Of a DNA stretch of 64,000 nt, positions 22,956 to 35,977 are shown piece by piece. The DNA comes from Syngnathus acus (taxonomy: Eukaryota > Chordata > Actinopteri > Syngnathiformes > Syngnathidae). The stretch spans positions 23,301,956-23,365,955 of the forward strand of contig NC_051095.1 of NCBI RefSeq assembly GCF_901709675.1, written 5' to 3'. The notes below the pieces were generated by a model. The model made no database searches. It had not been told where the DNA came from and worked only from the letters and a program-made list of their open reading frames with translations. The translations under genes were made by a program, and so were the position numbers. Within the stretch, counting starts at the first letter, position 1, and every line of letters begins with the position of its first letter.

Positions 22956-23720
22956 TAGGGGTGTAACGATTCATCGATACACATCGATTAATCGATATAA
23001 TGCTCTACGATTTATTGGCATCGATGCTAAACGTAAACATCGATTTATATCGCCGTGTTTGACCTCGGACATTAGACGCGACTTTATTTTGAAATCCAGT
23101 TCATTGTTGCTTGCTTCCTCTTTCCGGGAGCAGTACGCGGCGTGTTGTGTTGTGAGCAGAGCAGGCACGTGAAAGGGGAGCCGACAACTTCGCGGCTCCT
23201 GGGCTGGTGCTATGGCTAGTGTCCAAGAAGATGAGGAAATCCGCTCCCCTTTGGGCTTCAAGTCATTCGTTTGGAAGCACTTTGGATTCCAAAGAAAAGA
23301 TGGCTCAACGGACAATTAAAATGATTGTAAATAAATAGTTCAGTAATGCACTTTAAAGTTAATGGTATTACAAAAAAAGAAAGAATATTCATTTTTCTTT
23401 ACTTATATGAGAAAAAATATAGGAATTTGATAAAGTTCAGTGTTAAAATAAGCACTTTGTATACTACAATACTCTTGTAATTTCCTAAATAAAGAGTTTG
23501 CAGTACCTTGTTGATTTTGCTTATGAATTGTTATAAATCAGGATATAGTTCTATATTTTTTATTTAAAAAAAAAAAAAAAAATATCGATCGTGGAGCACT
23601 ATATCGTGATGTATCGTGAATGAATCACAGCAGGCTTTAAGATATCGGCAAATATCGTATCGTGGGTCTTTGTATCGATATGATATCGTATCGTGACAAA
23701 ACCCGCGATTTACACCCCTA
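22956..23720 (+). mobile_element. Non-autonomous hAT, copy 2, inverted relative to copy 1
   Basis: This 765-bp element, TAGGGGTGTAA to TTACACCCCTA, is flanked by the exact octamer GAACGCAA at 22948-22955 and 23721-23728. Its plus strand encodes the same 35-residue BED-finger start (23212-23319) as the minus strand of 19284-20050. By eye only about ten differences separate the copies, so both inserted recently or have been homogenised. Confidence 0.92.
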
Positions 23721-24004
23721 GAACGCAATGCTCTCGTATCAGACGCTTGCTCGATCACCTGCTCGTTTGCTGTCACAATGTACCCTACACAAATCCGAAA
23801 CATTTGTTGCGGCTCCGAGTCACGACGAGGGGCAAGTTTTGGTTTCCAAGGGTGTTTTTATTCCTCTTCAACTTCTCTCCCATACAGAGCCGCCTTTTTC
23901 ACATGTCCGCACGTCACTTTCCTCTCTTTTCATTTTAACCTAACTGATCGCGGTGGTGCCTTTATGGGCAGTCGGAGAAATCAACACCAACAAAAAAAAT
24001 ACAT

Positions 24005-24265
24005 CCAGCCTAGTTAAGACCATACCAAAGACTATAAAAATGGGACCCATTGCCTCCCTGCTTGGCACTCAGCATTAAGGGTTGGAATTGGGGGGTTAGA
24101 TCACCAAATGATTCCAGAGCGCGGCGCCGCTGCTGCTCACTGCTCCCCTCTCCCCCAGGGGATGGATCAAAATCACACGGGGATGGGTCAAATGCAGAGG
24201 ACAAATTTCACCACACCCAGATGCGTGTGTGACGATCATTGGGACTTAAAAAAAAAAAATAAAAA
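24005..24265 (+). mobile_element. SINE-like dispersed repeat
   Basis: A compact GC-rich unit begins near ACCATACCAAAGAC, has a pol III-like box around AGGGTTGGAATT, and ends in GACGATCATTGGGACTT followed by an A-rich tail. I recognise this layout as a common teleost short repeat but cannot name the family with certainty. It sits inside the TA-flanked element. Confidence 0.55.
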
Positions 24266-24374
24266 AATTTGGGTGCGTATTATACATGGGTACAGGCTTT
24301 TTTCCAGCATTGACATGCCATTTTTAGGGTGCGTATTATACATGGGGGCGCATTATACATGAAAAAAAACGGTA

Positions 24375-27300
24375 GTTGAATCCTCTGACCAAAAGAAAGC
24401 AACATGATTATTAGCCAGCATCTTGGAAACATGGCAAACCAAGTCGAATTTTAATCAAACACTGATGAGGCAAAATTAAAAGCTCTGGCAGTCTGCCGAG
24501 ATATGAGATCATGGCAGGAATCACAGATTAGAGAGCACATTTATGATGCAGCAGCCAAGCTTTTCATTTGTAGACTTGATCTTTATCTTGAAGTTGGGCG
24601 ATGTTAAGGCATGCATGCACAGATGACATCATATGATGCTGTGAGATGCTCTGCTACCCGCTTGTGGAAAACAGAGCTACATTTCAACCTATCTCTATTT
24701 TGAATCCTTTAAATTCCATTGTACTTCGGTGTCTCCTCACTGTGGCTGGTTGTCATGGTGACAACACAACACATAAAAATTTCAATCCAGTGAATAAAGT
24801 CTAATAAAAAGACCACAGATGTTGTTTGCACACAGTGTTGCGTGGTAATGATACAGGTGAAGATTCCTTCCTTTTAGCAAGTCTCCATCATTCACATCTG
24901 ATGTAGCATCAATGCCTTAGTTCACTCAAAATCCCAAGTAGACATATATTTAGGTACGCGAGTGCACTCTCATTTGCTCCAATAGGTGAAAAAAAGTAAC
25001 AAAAATGTGACAGCTTGATGCGCCCATACCATAACCACTGAGTAACTACGACATTAAAACAGAGACCTGTGTTGAGTTGCAACTGTTAGCTAGACTTTAC
25101 ACACTTTATACTTTACGCTCAATCTGTTCAGCAAATTACTTTTTCACAATGCTTTTCAATTGGCAACAACTATAAGAAAATTTGCCTGACATGATGGGAT
25201 TGGTGGTCTTTTTTTTTATTTTTAGGGCAGTGATCGTTAACAAAATCCTGATCGTGCAAAGACTACTGTGATTTTTTTTTAATAATCTTGTCAATCAAAA
25301 ACTCAGCATCTTTGTAATGTTCTTGTTAAAATTCCACAGGTGTACCTAATGTTGCAGCCAGTTGGTGCCACTACAAAACTGATAGCATCTGGTGCAAATG
25401 CCTCATTATTCCCACAACTCAACCTGCTGCAAGAGCCAATTTGTTTGAATTCCTGTGTTATCTGACTTGATGCTAGACACAAGCAAGTGCTACCGAAGGC
25501 AACGCCTCTACATACCCCTGACCACCAACGAGTCGTTTTGAATGCTTTCCTTCGACAAAGTTGCGTGCAATTTTATCGTCACACCTTTTTGACAATTGCT
25601 TCAGTCACTGCTACTGCACCTCCATAACTCAAAGCCCCCTACCATCAGCCACCAGCCATACCTCCCTGCTACCGGATTCATTTTCACAGTCTAGTCACAA
25701 TAGACTTGCTGAGCCATGCATCTTGTTGGGGTCAGCCATCGGACAGTCTCTCAGCTAGAAAACTTTTTGTTGGGAAGGCAGCCATAAGGTAATAAGACCT
25801 GCAGGCGCACACACACACACACACGCACACACAAACACACACCCTTATGTGGGATGATAAATAAGTTCAGCGTGTGTGTATGTGCAAATTTGACGAGTGT
25901 ATCATTAATGCTTTTGCCAGTTGTCAACAGCAATGTATTTTTGTCAATGGTTTGAGAAAGCAAGATGTTCCCACCCTGAACAGCAACAGGCATACTTTCC
26001 TGAGGTAGGTCTTCCTTTGGGTTGAACAATGGGCCATGGACGCTCCAGTCAAAATGCAAATAGAACTGTGTCTACATGCTAGTAACGTGTGTTTTACTGC
26101 TCCTGTAAAAGCATTTCCTTCTATTGTACTAAAACCACACTTGCACTCCCTGTAACGTTGGCATGAAAAAGTGATTCATGCATGGATCAGCCGCTTTGAC
26201 CTTGCTCATTATGACGCGATTCACTGTGCAAGGGGGATTGGGAGGCTCATGACTCGGATCACTTGGCCTAGTGAAAGCTGTCTCTTTGCCAAATGTTCCA
26301 GCTGTTTAGATTGTCGCTCTGGGTTGAAATTGTGCTTCCCCTAACCTTGGAAAGAATGAAAAAAAGAACATCTATGCACATTGTGATTCATTCACTGAAC
26401 ATTTAGACCAAAGTCAGCACAAAATCAAATCTAGTAAACTAATAGGTGCTACATTGACACAGAACACCAAAACCCTAAGAAAGCGAACGTAAGAATTACC
26501 ATTGAATCCAAAGTCATATGCCTCTATAACTCTAGGGGTTCGGTAAGTTGGTCTCAGGGGTTCGGCAGAGCCTCCACTGCGGAGGTCTGAACACACCTGA
26601 TTTATAAATTCGTGATAACGCATATCTGAACTGGTCTTGCAAAGGCAACAGCAGAAGTCACACTGATTTGGCTGGTATGTCATTTGAGGTGAGTTCATGC
26701 ATTGGTTTTATTCTTTGAATAACTCTATAACAACTCTATGGTAAATCTCAACTGAAAACAGCACATGTTTATTAAAATTTGCGACTGATGTGTATTTGTA
26801 TTTCGGAGCACCCGAGGAAAACCAGAGTGAGCCGTAGGGTTACATCTTTTATTTAAAACGTGTACAACGCTACATCTTTTGCCAGCCTGACATTTTTGAC
26901 ACTTAAAATATTTACAGGATGTTTTGTACTTAAAATTGGCAGCATGGTAATGTTAGCCCAAAAAAGAAGAGTCATTCTTCTTCTTGCTGTCCCGGCAGGA
27001 ATGCTTGGAGCTATTCAAAAGCTTTAGCCTCTGTCAAACATTGACTTCCTCTCACTTGTATGACAATTGCTGGTAAACACCACACACATTCCTCACCTTG
27101 TTGATAGTGTAAGACTCTGCAAAGTGCAGCCTATGAATAGAGATGCAAGCGTAGACTTTTTCTTTTTGTCTAAAGCAATTCTGCAAGGATGAAGGAAAGA
27201 GAAGCGGGGGAGGAGGTTGGTGCTGATTTGGGAATTGAATCCCGTCAGCAAACAGAACACCTGTGCTAACATACCCAACAAACCTCCTACACATACTGCA

Positions 27301-27898
27301 ATTACACAGACACACGCATGAATGACATTTGTCCTAGGTGACAGTTCAGTCATTCAGCAGTTTCACAATATTGTTGCGCATACTCCATCTAATTACAGAG
27401 GAATTTGGTTACACAGAGACTCTCCCAAGTTTCCCAATTAGTTGAGGTAAGGCGCCAGTCACTTTCACAATAGTGCAGCATTACTAAAGCACACACCAAG
27501 CAAACACCACGCACCACAGTTTAGTTCAGTTCACAGTTTAGTTACGTGTTTGGAGACTTAACACTTTCTGGTACCTTGCAGTTATGGAAGCTAAAGGATG
27601 GATCGAGACACACTGCTGTCAGTTGGGAATTGTTACCTCTGTAGGAAAATGAGGATAGAACGGCCAAAGAACAACTTTAATAATAATAAACAAGCACATG
27701 CCAGGAAAACTAAAATTGATGACAAAAGCAATGCTAATAAAACAATGTAGAACGAGAATCATGGACACAATGAGGAAATTTGATTGGTGAGGAGACTGTT
27801 GACAGCAAGAAAATAGACTGTAGTACGTACAAACTGAGAAAACTGAGATGTTGATAATTGGTCCAACTCGTTATCAACACTTATTTAAGGAAACCACA
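24375..27898. other. Putative afap1l1 first intron / intergenic
   Basis: If the upstream first exons are real, this is intron 1 of afap1l1. It contains a (CA)n tract at 25807-25842 and, at about 26520-26720, a GGGGTTCGG-containing segment that resembles a dispersed teleost repeat. No coding exon was recognised. Confidence 0.4.
25807..25842. repeat. (CA)n microsatellite
   Basis: Interrupted CA repeat. Confidence 0.85.
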
Positions 27899-28221
27899 CA
27901 GGGGTGTCAAACTCATTTTTTTCGCAGGCCGCATTGTAGTCATAGCTTCTTTCGGAGGGCCATTATGACTTGTCAACCCAACTAAATGTATGAGCACCTC
28001 ATATTATATACAGTAAAAGCTACAAAACAAACTGACAAATAACTCATTTTCAAATCAGTTAAAACTGGTCAAATATAAAAAAAAAGATATCATTAAAAGT
28101 GAAGACAATTTCCAATTCTAGTAATGACACACGAATTTGATGCACAATTTGTCTTCACGGGCCACATAAAACGATGTGGCGGGCCGTATCTGGCCCCCGG
28201 GCCTTGAGTTTGACACCTGTG
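27899..28221. mobile_element. Small non-autonomous hAT element, copy B
   Basis: It starts CAGGGGTGTCAAACTC and ends GAGTTTGACACCTGTG, so both terminal inverted repeats are present. It is the fuller relative of 5253-5572. No 8-bp duplication is visible, and the right end abuts a LINE fragment, so one flank has probably been lost. Confidence 0.75.
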
Positions 28222-28230
28222 CACTATAAC

Positions 28231-28870
28231 TATAGATAACCGTACTATCACTCAGAGCGATAATGTAACTAATCTCGGGATAATAATTGACCAAACGCTC
28301 TCCTTTCAAAAGCACATTAAGAATATAACCAGAATTGCGTTTTTTCACCTTTGCAAAGATTCGTCCGATCCTCTCAACCGGTGATGCGGAAACTATTATA
28401 CATGCGTTCGTCACGTCGCGCCGGACTACTGTAATGTATTATTCTCTGGTCTTCCTAAGTCCCGCATCAAAAGTCTACAGTTAGCACAAAATGCTGCTGC
28501 AAGGCTGCTCTCACGGACAAGAAAATTTGATCACATTACCCCAATATTAGCCAACTTACATTGGCTCCCGGTCCATTTAAGATGTGACTTCAAGGTTCTT
28601 CTATTAACCTATAAATCACTGCATGGCTTAGCGCCTTCATAACTCGTCGACCTAGTTGTTCCTTATGTTCCGTCTCGTAACCTTCGTTCGCAATACGCTA
28701 GTCTTTTAGCGACACCGAGGGCCAAGAAAATGTCTGCAGGGTCTAGAGCATTTTCTATTCGGGCTCCAGAGCTTTGGAATGCCCTACCAATGGATATTAG
28801 AACATTTAAGACACGTTTAAAGACACATTTCTATGATATGGCCTTTAACTAACCTGTAGTGGCCGATTCG
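28231..28870 (+). mobile_element. 5'-truncated L2/Rex-type LINE, C-terminal ORF2 relic
   Basis: The plus strand encodes the end of ORF2 of an L2-like element. Readable blocks are LGIIIDQTLSFQKHI, SLQLAQNAAARLL, FDHITPILANLHWLPV, YKSLHGLAP and RAFSIRAPELWNALP, ending in FKTRLKTHFYDMAF. At least two in-frame stops interrupt it, and the reverse transcriptase domain is absent. It is a dead, 5'-truncated copy. Confidence 0.85.
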
Positions 28871-29376
28871 ACTGGAGTTTGTTTTCTCTCCCACTCCACA
28901 CCCAACTCCACTCTGGCTTTCTGTTTGGGTTTATTGTCTTGTTTATCACAGTTCGATACACGATGGGGGGTGGGGGTAAGGGTTGTAGGTGCTTGTTTTT
29001 TTTTTAAATCATTCACTAGTTAAGATCTTCTTGTGTTGGTCTATTACAAAAAACTCGGGGCCTGATCGATACGAACTTTGTAAGGCCGATGCCAATACTG
29101 ATATTTGAAAGACAAATATACCGATTACCAATTAATTGGCAGATTAATTCTGAGAATACATACCAACTACGTTAACTTGTTTTTTTCTTGTCACTTCCAA
29201 CAACTATATGAATTAAAGATATAACATTTGACTGTTTTACAAATACTTTGCCTTTCAATATTTAATTTCTAAACAGAGAGAAAATTAGGGATAAAAACAT
29301 GCAAATAAAAATAAGTAAATAAAAACATTAAATCTATGGGAAATTATTTAACTAAACTAAGAAAAAAAATCTATTC

Positions 29377-29587
29377 AAAGTCAAAAAGTCAAAGTCAAAG
29401 TCTGCTTTATTGTCAACCTCTTCACATGCCAAGACACACAAAGAAATCGAAATTACGTTTCCACTATCCCACGGTGACAAGACATAGTACACGACATACA
29501 CACAAGCAAACAACACAAAATAAAAACAAGAAGGCACAAACAATGAATAATAAGAGTGATGAATAAATAATAAATAAACAAATAAGC
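29377..29587 (-). mobile_element. LINE 3' tail, solo fragment
   Basis: On the minus strand this matches the 3' end of the LINE at 48285-49212, including the AATAAAGCAGACTTTGACTT terminus and the CACCGTGGGATAGTGG stretch. Only about 210 bp of 3' end is present, typical of severe 5' truncation. Confidence 0.8.
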
Positions 29588-30848
29588 ACCATTCGTCACG
29601 GATGTAGACCCATATTCCACCTCCTCGCGATTTTCCCCCTTTTACAATAGCCCGGTCCGCCCGATTCATAAATGAGTTTAGAAATACCTCTGGTCCACTG
29701 GTCTGCAAATTGGAGGGAGCCAAGTGGAACAGGTGGAACAACATAAACAAAAGGTGGCCAAAAGAAGCACGCATTTTTAGGCAAACATGACCAAGTTTTT
29801 ACCATGTTCAAGTTCAAATTCAGAATATAAGTACTTTTATAAGAGACTAATAGAATAATCTGCCAAATTTGGGCCGATGTTGATTATTTTGAAAAGATCT
29901 CTAATTGCATTGAAAAGTTCATATATTTGGTGGGAACATATCAGCTCACTTGTTTGCCATTTTGATGCTAAAGTTAAATCAATAACATTATAGATTTGGC
30001 CCCATCTGGTGGCACCTCAGTGTCAAGGATATTGAAGTGAGATGATGCTTTAGCTCTTGATTTCTGAATAAATTATTAAAATCAGCAACTGCTCATAAAT
30101 TGTCATCCAGTGGAATTCCTTAAAAAAACAATGAAGTACGCATAAGTAAAAAAAAACTGTACCCTTAACCTTAACACCAAACACAAGTTTGACAATTCAA
30201 CGATTTCTTTCTCTGTTGAAGAAACTTTGCCCTGTGGCTGAGACAGACCTTTCGGACGCTGAGCAGCTCATTTCACAAGAGAATGTTGTTTTAGGACTTC
30301 ATTGCATCCTGCCCAAATTAAGGATACATTCCGCCGGATGCAATCAAAGCAGCCTCAGAGACTCCTCCAAGTTTCACAATTAGCAGAGCCCCCCCCCCCC
30401 CCTTGTGTTTTATGCCTCATTTCAACTTCTGTATACATAGACTTTATGTGACTGGGGGGCAAAATGCTGCAATTTTGCTTCATCAATCCAAAAACCACCC
30501 TTGTGGCTTCTCACTATGCATTTTGGCAAATTCCATTGTCATCAGTTATTTTTGTGACCACTGTGATTTTTACTTTCTTTAATGACTAACAAGAATTTCA
30601 TCTATGCGGGAACATAATTAAGACAACTTCTACAATAATTCCAAGAAACCCTGCGCAACAAACAAAAAAAAGACAGATTATGGCTTAGAATGTATTAAAG
30701 TTCTGCATTACAACGAAAAACAAAGTTGACCCCAGAGCATTGCATGCACTGTAAAAGCTTCTCAATAGTTTGTAACAAAAAGGTCCACATTTCTTACCCT
30801 TTATTCAGCTTGGAATACAGCATATAGAGAGCATTAGGCAAAGCTTAC
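29588..30848. other. Gene-free stretch
   Basis: It includes a C14 run at 30389-30402. An open minus-strand frame at 29596-29817 has no recognisable domain. Nothing else is supported. Confidence 0.4.
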
Positions 30849-30879
30849 CCTCTACAGCAGTGGCTGAGAGTCCAACCAT
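30849..30879 (-). CDS. afap1l1: Candidate first coding exon of afap1l1 (a)
   Basis: On the minus strand an ATG in strong Kozak context (GGGACCATGG) opens ten codons (MVGLSATAVE) and one extra base, followed by a good donor GTAAGC. Joining that base to the CA that opens the exon at 22071 keeps frame and would add 11 residues before the Met at 22069. Upstream (30880-31150) lies a GC- and pyrimidine-rich block that could be promoter or 5' UTR. It is inferred from phase and signals only; a chance match is possible. Confidence 0.4.
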
Positions 30880-31150
30880 GGTCCCAGATAACAGAGACGT
30901 TCATTCATACAACTAGCCGATAGTGTGAGAAATATTCCAGAGTCAAGGCCTGGCTGTTGTGTCGGTATCGCTGGTGGAGGTGAGCTACAGCTTGCCCGCC
31001 TGCTGCTGAAATCACAGTCCCTCCTCTCCCTTCCTCCCTCTGATCTGTTATCTCTACACTCCCTCCCTCCATCTGCCCACTTCTCTTTTCTTTTGGGGGG
31101 CAGGGGAGCTGCTGTGTGTGTGTGCGCACCCAGGATAGTCTCTCACTCAT

Positions 31151-32520
31151 GAAGACTCAACCAGTTATTTGTTTTTACTTGTTTTATTAGTATTTGCAAT
31201 TTTCTCTCAGCCTGTGTTATTATTTTAAAGTACAGTAGCCAGGCCCAATCTGCACTTTGACATAAGAACCGAGATATGTCTTATTTTGTTAGATAAAGTT
31301 CTGTTCCAAGTGATGATTTCGAATTGAGATGTTTTTCGTCTGTTGAAGGGGAGGCAAGTTGGAACTTTTCAAAGTTACTTCTTGCCTTCAGGCAGACATA
31401 CATGCTCCGACATGAGGAAACACGCCTTCATTGACATCGGCACAAAGGTGACAGTCAAAAACCCTCCTCCAGCACACAACAATAAATAACCTCAACGACC
31501 ACTTTTTACGCATACTTTTACCCTACATTTTTGCCAATTATCAAATTTGCTGCAGAAGTCAAAAACTTTCACGAGTGTTAACTGGCCACAACATTACATG
31601 TACCTCCCGTGATCCAATAAGGTTCAAGAAAGAAAATATTTTGGGTATTAAAGAAGTGCATGACATCATTCTGAGCACTGAATATTTTTCCCCACTTCAG
31701 CAAAAGGTTGACAGAGACCCATTTATATCACTTTCCCCACCCATCTGAAGAATACTGTAAGCCAATTTCAGATACAAAGTCCTCCGTATACAGTACAGTA
31801 CTCCCTCAACTGGATATGATGCATTTAAACTTTCAACAACCTCACAACTACAACAAATCAAATAATCCTGATTTAGAAGAAGATAGTTAACGGCATTCAT
31901 TTTCTCAACTCACATTTTTCTTTTGTATCAAACCACCTGTCATTTCAGCGCAAACAAACTATTCCACTGCATTTTATTGGGACCGGAGGATAGTGATAAA
32001 CAAGGGACCCACTAACCATATTATTATGTAACAGGTTAGCATCATGCTTGTAACCAGTACATAAAAGCTACCATATTCACCTATCTATTATGTTGGTTTA
32101 GTCGACCAAACCTTCATCTGCCCCCTGGACTTGTAGGCATAAATACAAATGCCGCAATAGCATTTAGTGAAATACAGTAAATAATGGACTGCTAATGTGT
32201 TCATGACTTAGGTGTCCTACAAGTGTCCTAATTTCCCTATCAATAAAGCGGAGCACTTTTAAAGGCTTGCTTGGATCAAATTTGGTCCTGATTGACTTGA
32301 CTTCAACTAGAGCCCTGACCTCAACCCCATAAACACACCTTTGGGTTGAACCAGAACAGTGATTTTCAGCTAGTAAAAAGTGTTTCAGGAATCCTTCCGA
32401 CAGGATAAACAAAATCCCACAAATACACACCTAAATCTTCCACAGTGTCAAGAAGAGCGGAAGACTTTATTGAGGAAATAAAAGCGTACTGGCAATGTGT
32501 CATATTTTTACTATACTTAC
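31151..32520. other. Gene-free stretch
   Basis: No exon or recognisable repeat was seen. Confidence 0.4.
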
Positions 32521-32609
32521 TGTTGTCCTTTTCATCCATTGTTTCAAGAGCGTTACAACAGTTTCAGCCTCAGAGGACCTCGAATGACCTTTGATCTTGT
32601 TTTGGCAGA
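32521..32609 (-). CDS. afap1l1: Candidate first coding exon of afap1l1 (b)
   Basis: A polypyrimidine tract and CAG precede 32609, and an excellent donor GTAAGTA follows 32521. An ATG at 32539 (context AAACAATGG) gives MDEKDN plus one base, again in phase with the exon at 22071. The resulting N-terminus (Met-Asp, then four residues before the shared exon) is close in length to human AFAP1L1, which begins MDRGQV. Only the last 19 nt would be coding. It competes with 30849-30879; both could be alternative starts. Confidence 0.4.
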
Positions 32610-33162
32610 CTGGGAGAGGGAGGCAGCCAGCTCAGGCACACAAAGAGTTTGCAAAGAACAAAATGGAAAATGAAAAACAACTTGGGAGAGAGCAAGGGGA
32701 ATTTCTCACCGAAAGGCATCAGTAATAATATACAGTATAAGGTTTTCACCTGTTTCCAATTTCTTCTACAAATCACCCTAATTTGTGTTGAACGTGACAA
32801 ATACCAGACACGCCCTGATAAACTCAGTTATGGTATTTTAAAACTGCTCCACGTTGTGACTAAATGTGACCTCTGCACCCCAGAGTAAAGCTGTGAACTC
32901 ACACGATGATGGATGCCAGAGGAGGGACAGCAAAAGCAAACTCGGCCACAAAACACACTTTACCTTGAAGACTGACTGGGCACACCAAATGTCATGTTTT
33001 TGAGTCATACTAAGCAACTCACAATACCAAACCCAAGTCTGACAGTCCAGAAGCATCTCCCTGGGAGAGCTATGTCTAATGAAAACGGCAGGGCTTTTCT
33101 TGGAAGTCCCCCCTCCTTCCTTATTGTCTTTGGACATGGAGGACAAACAAACATTCTCAAAC

Positions 33163-33212
33163 CTGATCAGACATGAAAGAGCGCTGCAGGTCCAAGACTT
33201 TGGTGCTGGGGT
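33163..33212 (-). CDS. Unrecognised exon-like segment, third of a chain
   Basis: Acceptor CTGCAG is at the upper edge and a weak donor GTTTGAG at the lower edge. Its frame reads PSTKVLDLQRSFMSDQ and is in phase with the exon-like piece at 35689-35880. If the donor is skipped, the frame ends two codons later. I do not recognise the sequence. Confidence 0.3.
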
Positions 33213-35688
33213 CTGCAGGATGTGAACAAAGCTTATTTTCATGAAAAGGCACAGCAGAAGTGCACTTTACTTTTTTACTTTCATGTCTTGTTCGGATTGC
33301 TTAACTCAGATCACAACCCAAGTAGGACAAGGTAACATTACAAGAACACCAATCCTTTATGCGCTGCATCCTATAATGGGGGGGGGGGGGTTCTGGATTG
33401 CCAGATGTTCTTTAAAATTGCAAAAGCTGTGCCAACAATGCTTTGTCTCACCAGCATGTGCCACCAGTCCACTCCCAGTGTACTCTTCAGATTCCAGGCA
33501 TTTCGCAAGAATGACGGCTCTCATCTCGTGGCTAGACGACATGTCTGGGCATTCATGGACTGCTGATACAGTACATTCTGCTGCCTTAAACCCAACGTAT
33601 TTTTAAAACACGTTTTTATCCCTTTCATTCTCTCTGCCGGTCAGAAGTCGCCCCCAAGGACTACATGAGTGACCCACAGCCCCGTTCGAAAAAGTAGCTC
33701 ACCGGTGATGAGAAATTGTGATTTCCTAGGATTAAAACGTTCATTTGAAAATGTAAACCGTTGGAAATATTATTAACAAAATGTCGCGTAGTGATGTTTA
33801 TCTGTTTCTTACCTTGTTAAATCATTGTTGAAAATCTATTGTGCGTAATGGTTAACACGATCAGTGTCTTTGTGTCCTTGAGCTATCCTTACCCCCTTCA
33901 AGAAAAAAAAATCCTAGCTTTGAAGCTTCGCCAGTGGTAAAGAGTTTAGTCATTTTTCACTTTATGCCATTACAGTTGTACATTTTATGGAATCGATCAG
34001 TCAGTTAAAGTTTGTAAGTCATCCAACATTATTGTGATTATTTTACTGGTCCTGAGAATAACAATTTTAGCTTGAACTGAGCACACTAACTAATCTGAGT
34101 AAAACGTCCCTGTCGTCGAAAAGATAGACTACTCACAGTGACACAAATCAACAAAGAGTTTGTTCATGTCTCAATCCAGGAAGTAAAAACAGTATTGTTT
34201 CTTGTCCAGTCTGGGCTTGCGAATATTCTCCCATCAACTTAGCATTTTTCCCAATGTTTTTTATTCATAGACCCTCCAAACATGCACAATAATCTAATTA
34301 AGTTACTTTTATTAGATTTATGTTTTACAAAATAATGGGGTAAAAATGCTATCTTTCAAAAATGGAAGTGCATTGTAGCTAGAGCGGTCCAAAGCCACAA
34401 CTGGCCGATCACACACTGCATCAAGGCATTTTCAAAATTAAAAAGTGTTTTATCGTCTTGGATTTCAATGACATTCCCAAGTCTCCCGAAATATCAAAAT
34501 ATTAATATTTTCACGACAGACTTCTTGTTGGTGAATCATGCTTTCCGTGTTCATTCCCAGTTTTTGTGTGAAAGGTATATAAGAAGGGGAATTAGCGTGG
34601 GAGGAAAATGCAGAGCATGAAAAAAGGACTTCCTCGCAATTGATAGATATTTACATAACAGGTGATTGAAAATGACCTATTTATGTCTGTTACACCTAAT
34701 CTTGTTTGGTTCACTTACACTATAATGAGCAGTCAAATGAAATGTTTTTTTTTTTTTTCTCCACCCAAAAGTCTATTTTCATGAAGAATGATCTTAATGA
34801 GTGAATGGACCTGAATGATAGTATGAAAGCTTTTTAATATATGAGATTTGCTGCTTGAAAAGTGACAATACAATGTATTTCAATTATAACTGATTGACAC
34901 TTGCATCTCACTTCTCTTTTAAGATGTCAAAAGAGCCTCTGGCGTTTACATTCCACGGCAAAGTAGATAACTACCACTCTGTTATTATAGTTGGTACTTT
35001 TCTCAAGAAAAACATTTAGAAGGTTGGGTTTGCTTCTGATGCAAATGTTTGTAGATGTGATTGTTTGAATGTGCAAAAAAGTAGGAAAATAAATGGTTAT
35101 ACAAATGTGAATACCCCATATAAAAAGTAATTTGTTTTATCTAATTTAAAGAAAAAGAATGTTCTCTATGATTGACTGGCAACCAGTCGTGGTTGTTGTC
35201 TGCCTGTCTGTCACCAACTCTGAAAAGGATAAGCGATCTCGGAAGTAAATATGATGAAAATATTTTTGTGAAAATACAAAATGAATGAATGAAATACACA
35301 AAACAAATATAAATAGGGTTCTATATAGTAATTAAAACATTGCATCATCATTTTGTTAAATTCCACACTTGTTTGAAATATATGGATTACATCAATAATT
35401 CTTAAAAAAAAAATAAAAATTAAAAGGATACAACCCATTTAAATATATCAGAAATTTTAGCATGGGAGAAAAAATAAAAACCTTTCCACCCACCCAAGCC
35501 TTTAAACTGCAATTTCAATTTACTCCAACTATTCTTATATCAAATAATCTAATGACCTAATCATCTGCTTTACATCCAATAAAGGAGACACAAATCTCCA
35601 TGCTACGTTCAATAGTCCCCCTGTCATAAACAGTGAATTAAATGGAATTCTTTATGCTGCTAACAATATGATAGACATTTGGACTCAC
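33213..35688. other. Gene-free stretch
   Basis: It includes a G12 run at about 33379-33390 and AT-rich sequence. No exon or element was recognised. Confidence 0.4.
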
Positions 35689-35880
35689 CAGATGGCATGT
35701 GCAGGGCCTCTGTGCTGCCTATGGAGATGGTCTTCCTCCTTCTGTTGATGACATCACATATCACCTCCGGCCTTCTGTTTCCTCTTCCGGTCAGCTGACG
35801 TGCATCCATTTTTACCGTACTGTCTCTAGTGACCCTCGATCCTTTTCGAGATATAACTGAATGTACTTGTTTCTTCTGCT
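35689..35880 (-). CDS. Unrecognised exon-like segment, second of a chain
   Basis: This 192-nt piece has an acceptor (TTGAATTAG) and a strong donor (GTGAGTCC), and is open throughout in the frame set by its neighbours. It encodes a very basic stretch with RGNRRPEVICDVINRRRKT followed by ISIGSTEALHMPS. With the ATG exon at 35978-35987 it would start MTGEQKKQVHSVI. No domain was recognised. It lies between ablim3 and afap1l1 on the same strand, so it could be a separate small gene or upstream exons of afap1l1. Confidence 0.4.
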
Positions 35881-35977
35881 CTAATTCAACAAAGTGACAA
35901 AAGAATAGTATGAGCAATTAGTGTAAGGCTGTTTTTTGTTTAGCAACAAATCCCCACTCATAAGTAAAGTGCAGTAC

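Larger units (their letters stand above)
22358..24374. mobile_element. TA-flanked DNA transposon relic hosting nested insertions
   Basis: The left terminus ACCGTTTTTTTCCATG matches the reverse complement of the right terminus, CATGAAAAAAAACGGT, and both ends sit at TA dinucleotides (22358-22359 and 24373-24374). Further copies of GCGCATTATACATG and GCGTATTATACATG lie inside both ends. The body is interrupted by a hAT at 22956-23720 and a SINE-like repeat at about 24005-24265. The TA duplication suggests a Tc1/mariner-type origin. No transposase frame survives. Confidence 0.75.

Noticed and set aside
25751-26059. 102-codon minus-strand frame
   Set aside because: About a third is CA-repeat translation and no domain or splice structure supports it.
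26414-26698. 94-codon minus-strand frame with several cysteines
   Set aside because: It overlaps a GGGGTTCGG-type dispersed repeat that I recall from other teleosts; the cysteines do not form a known finger pattern.
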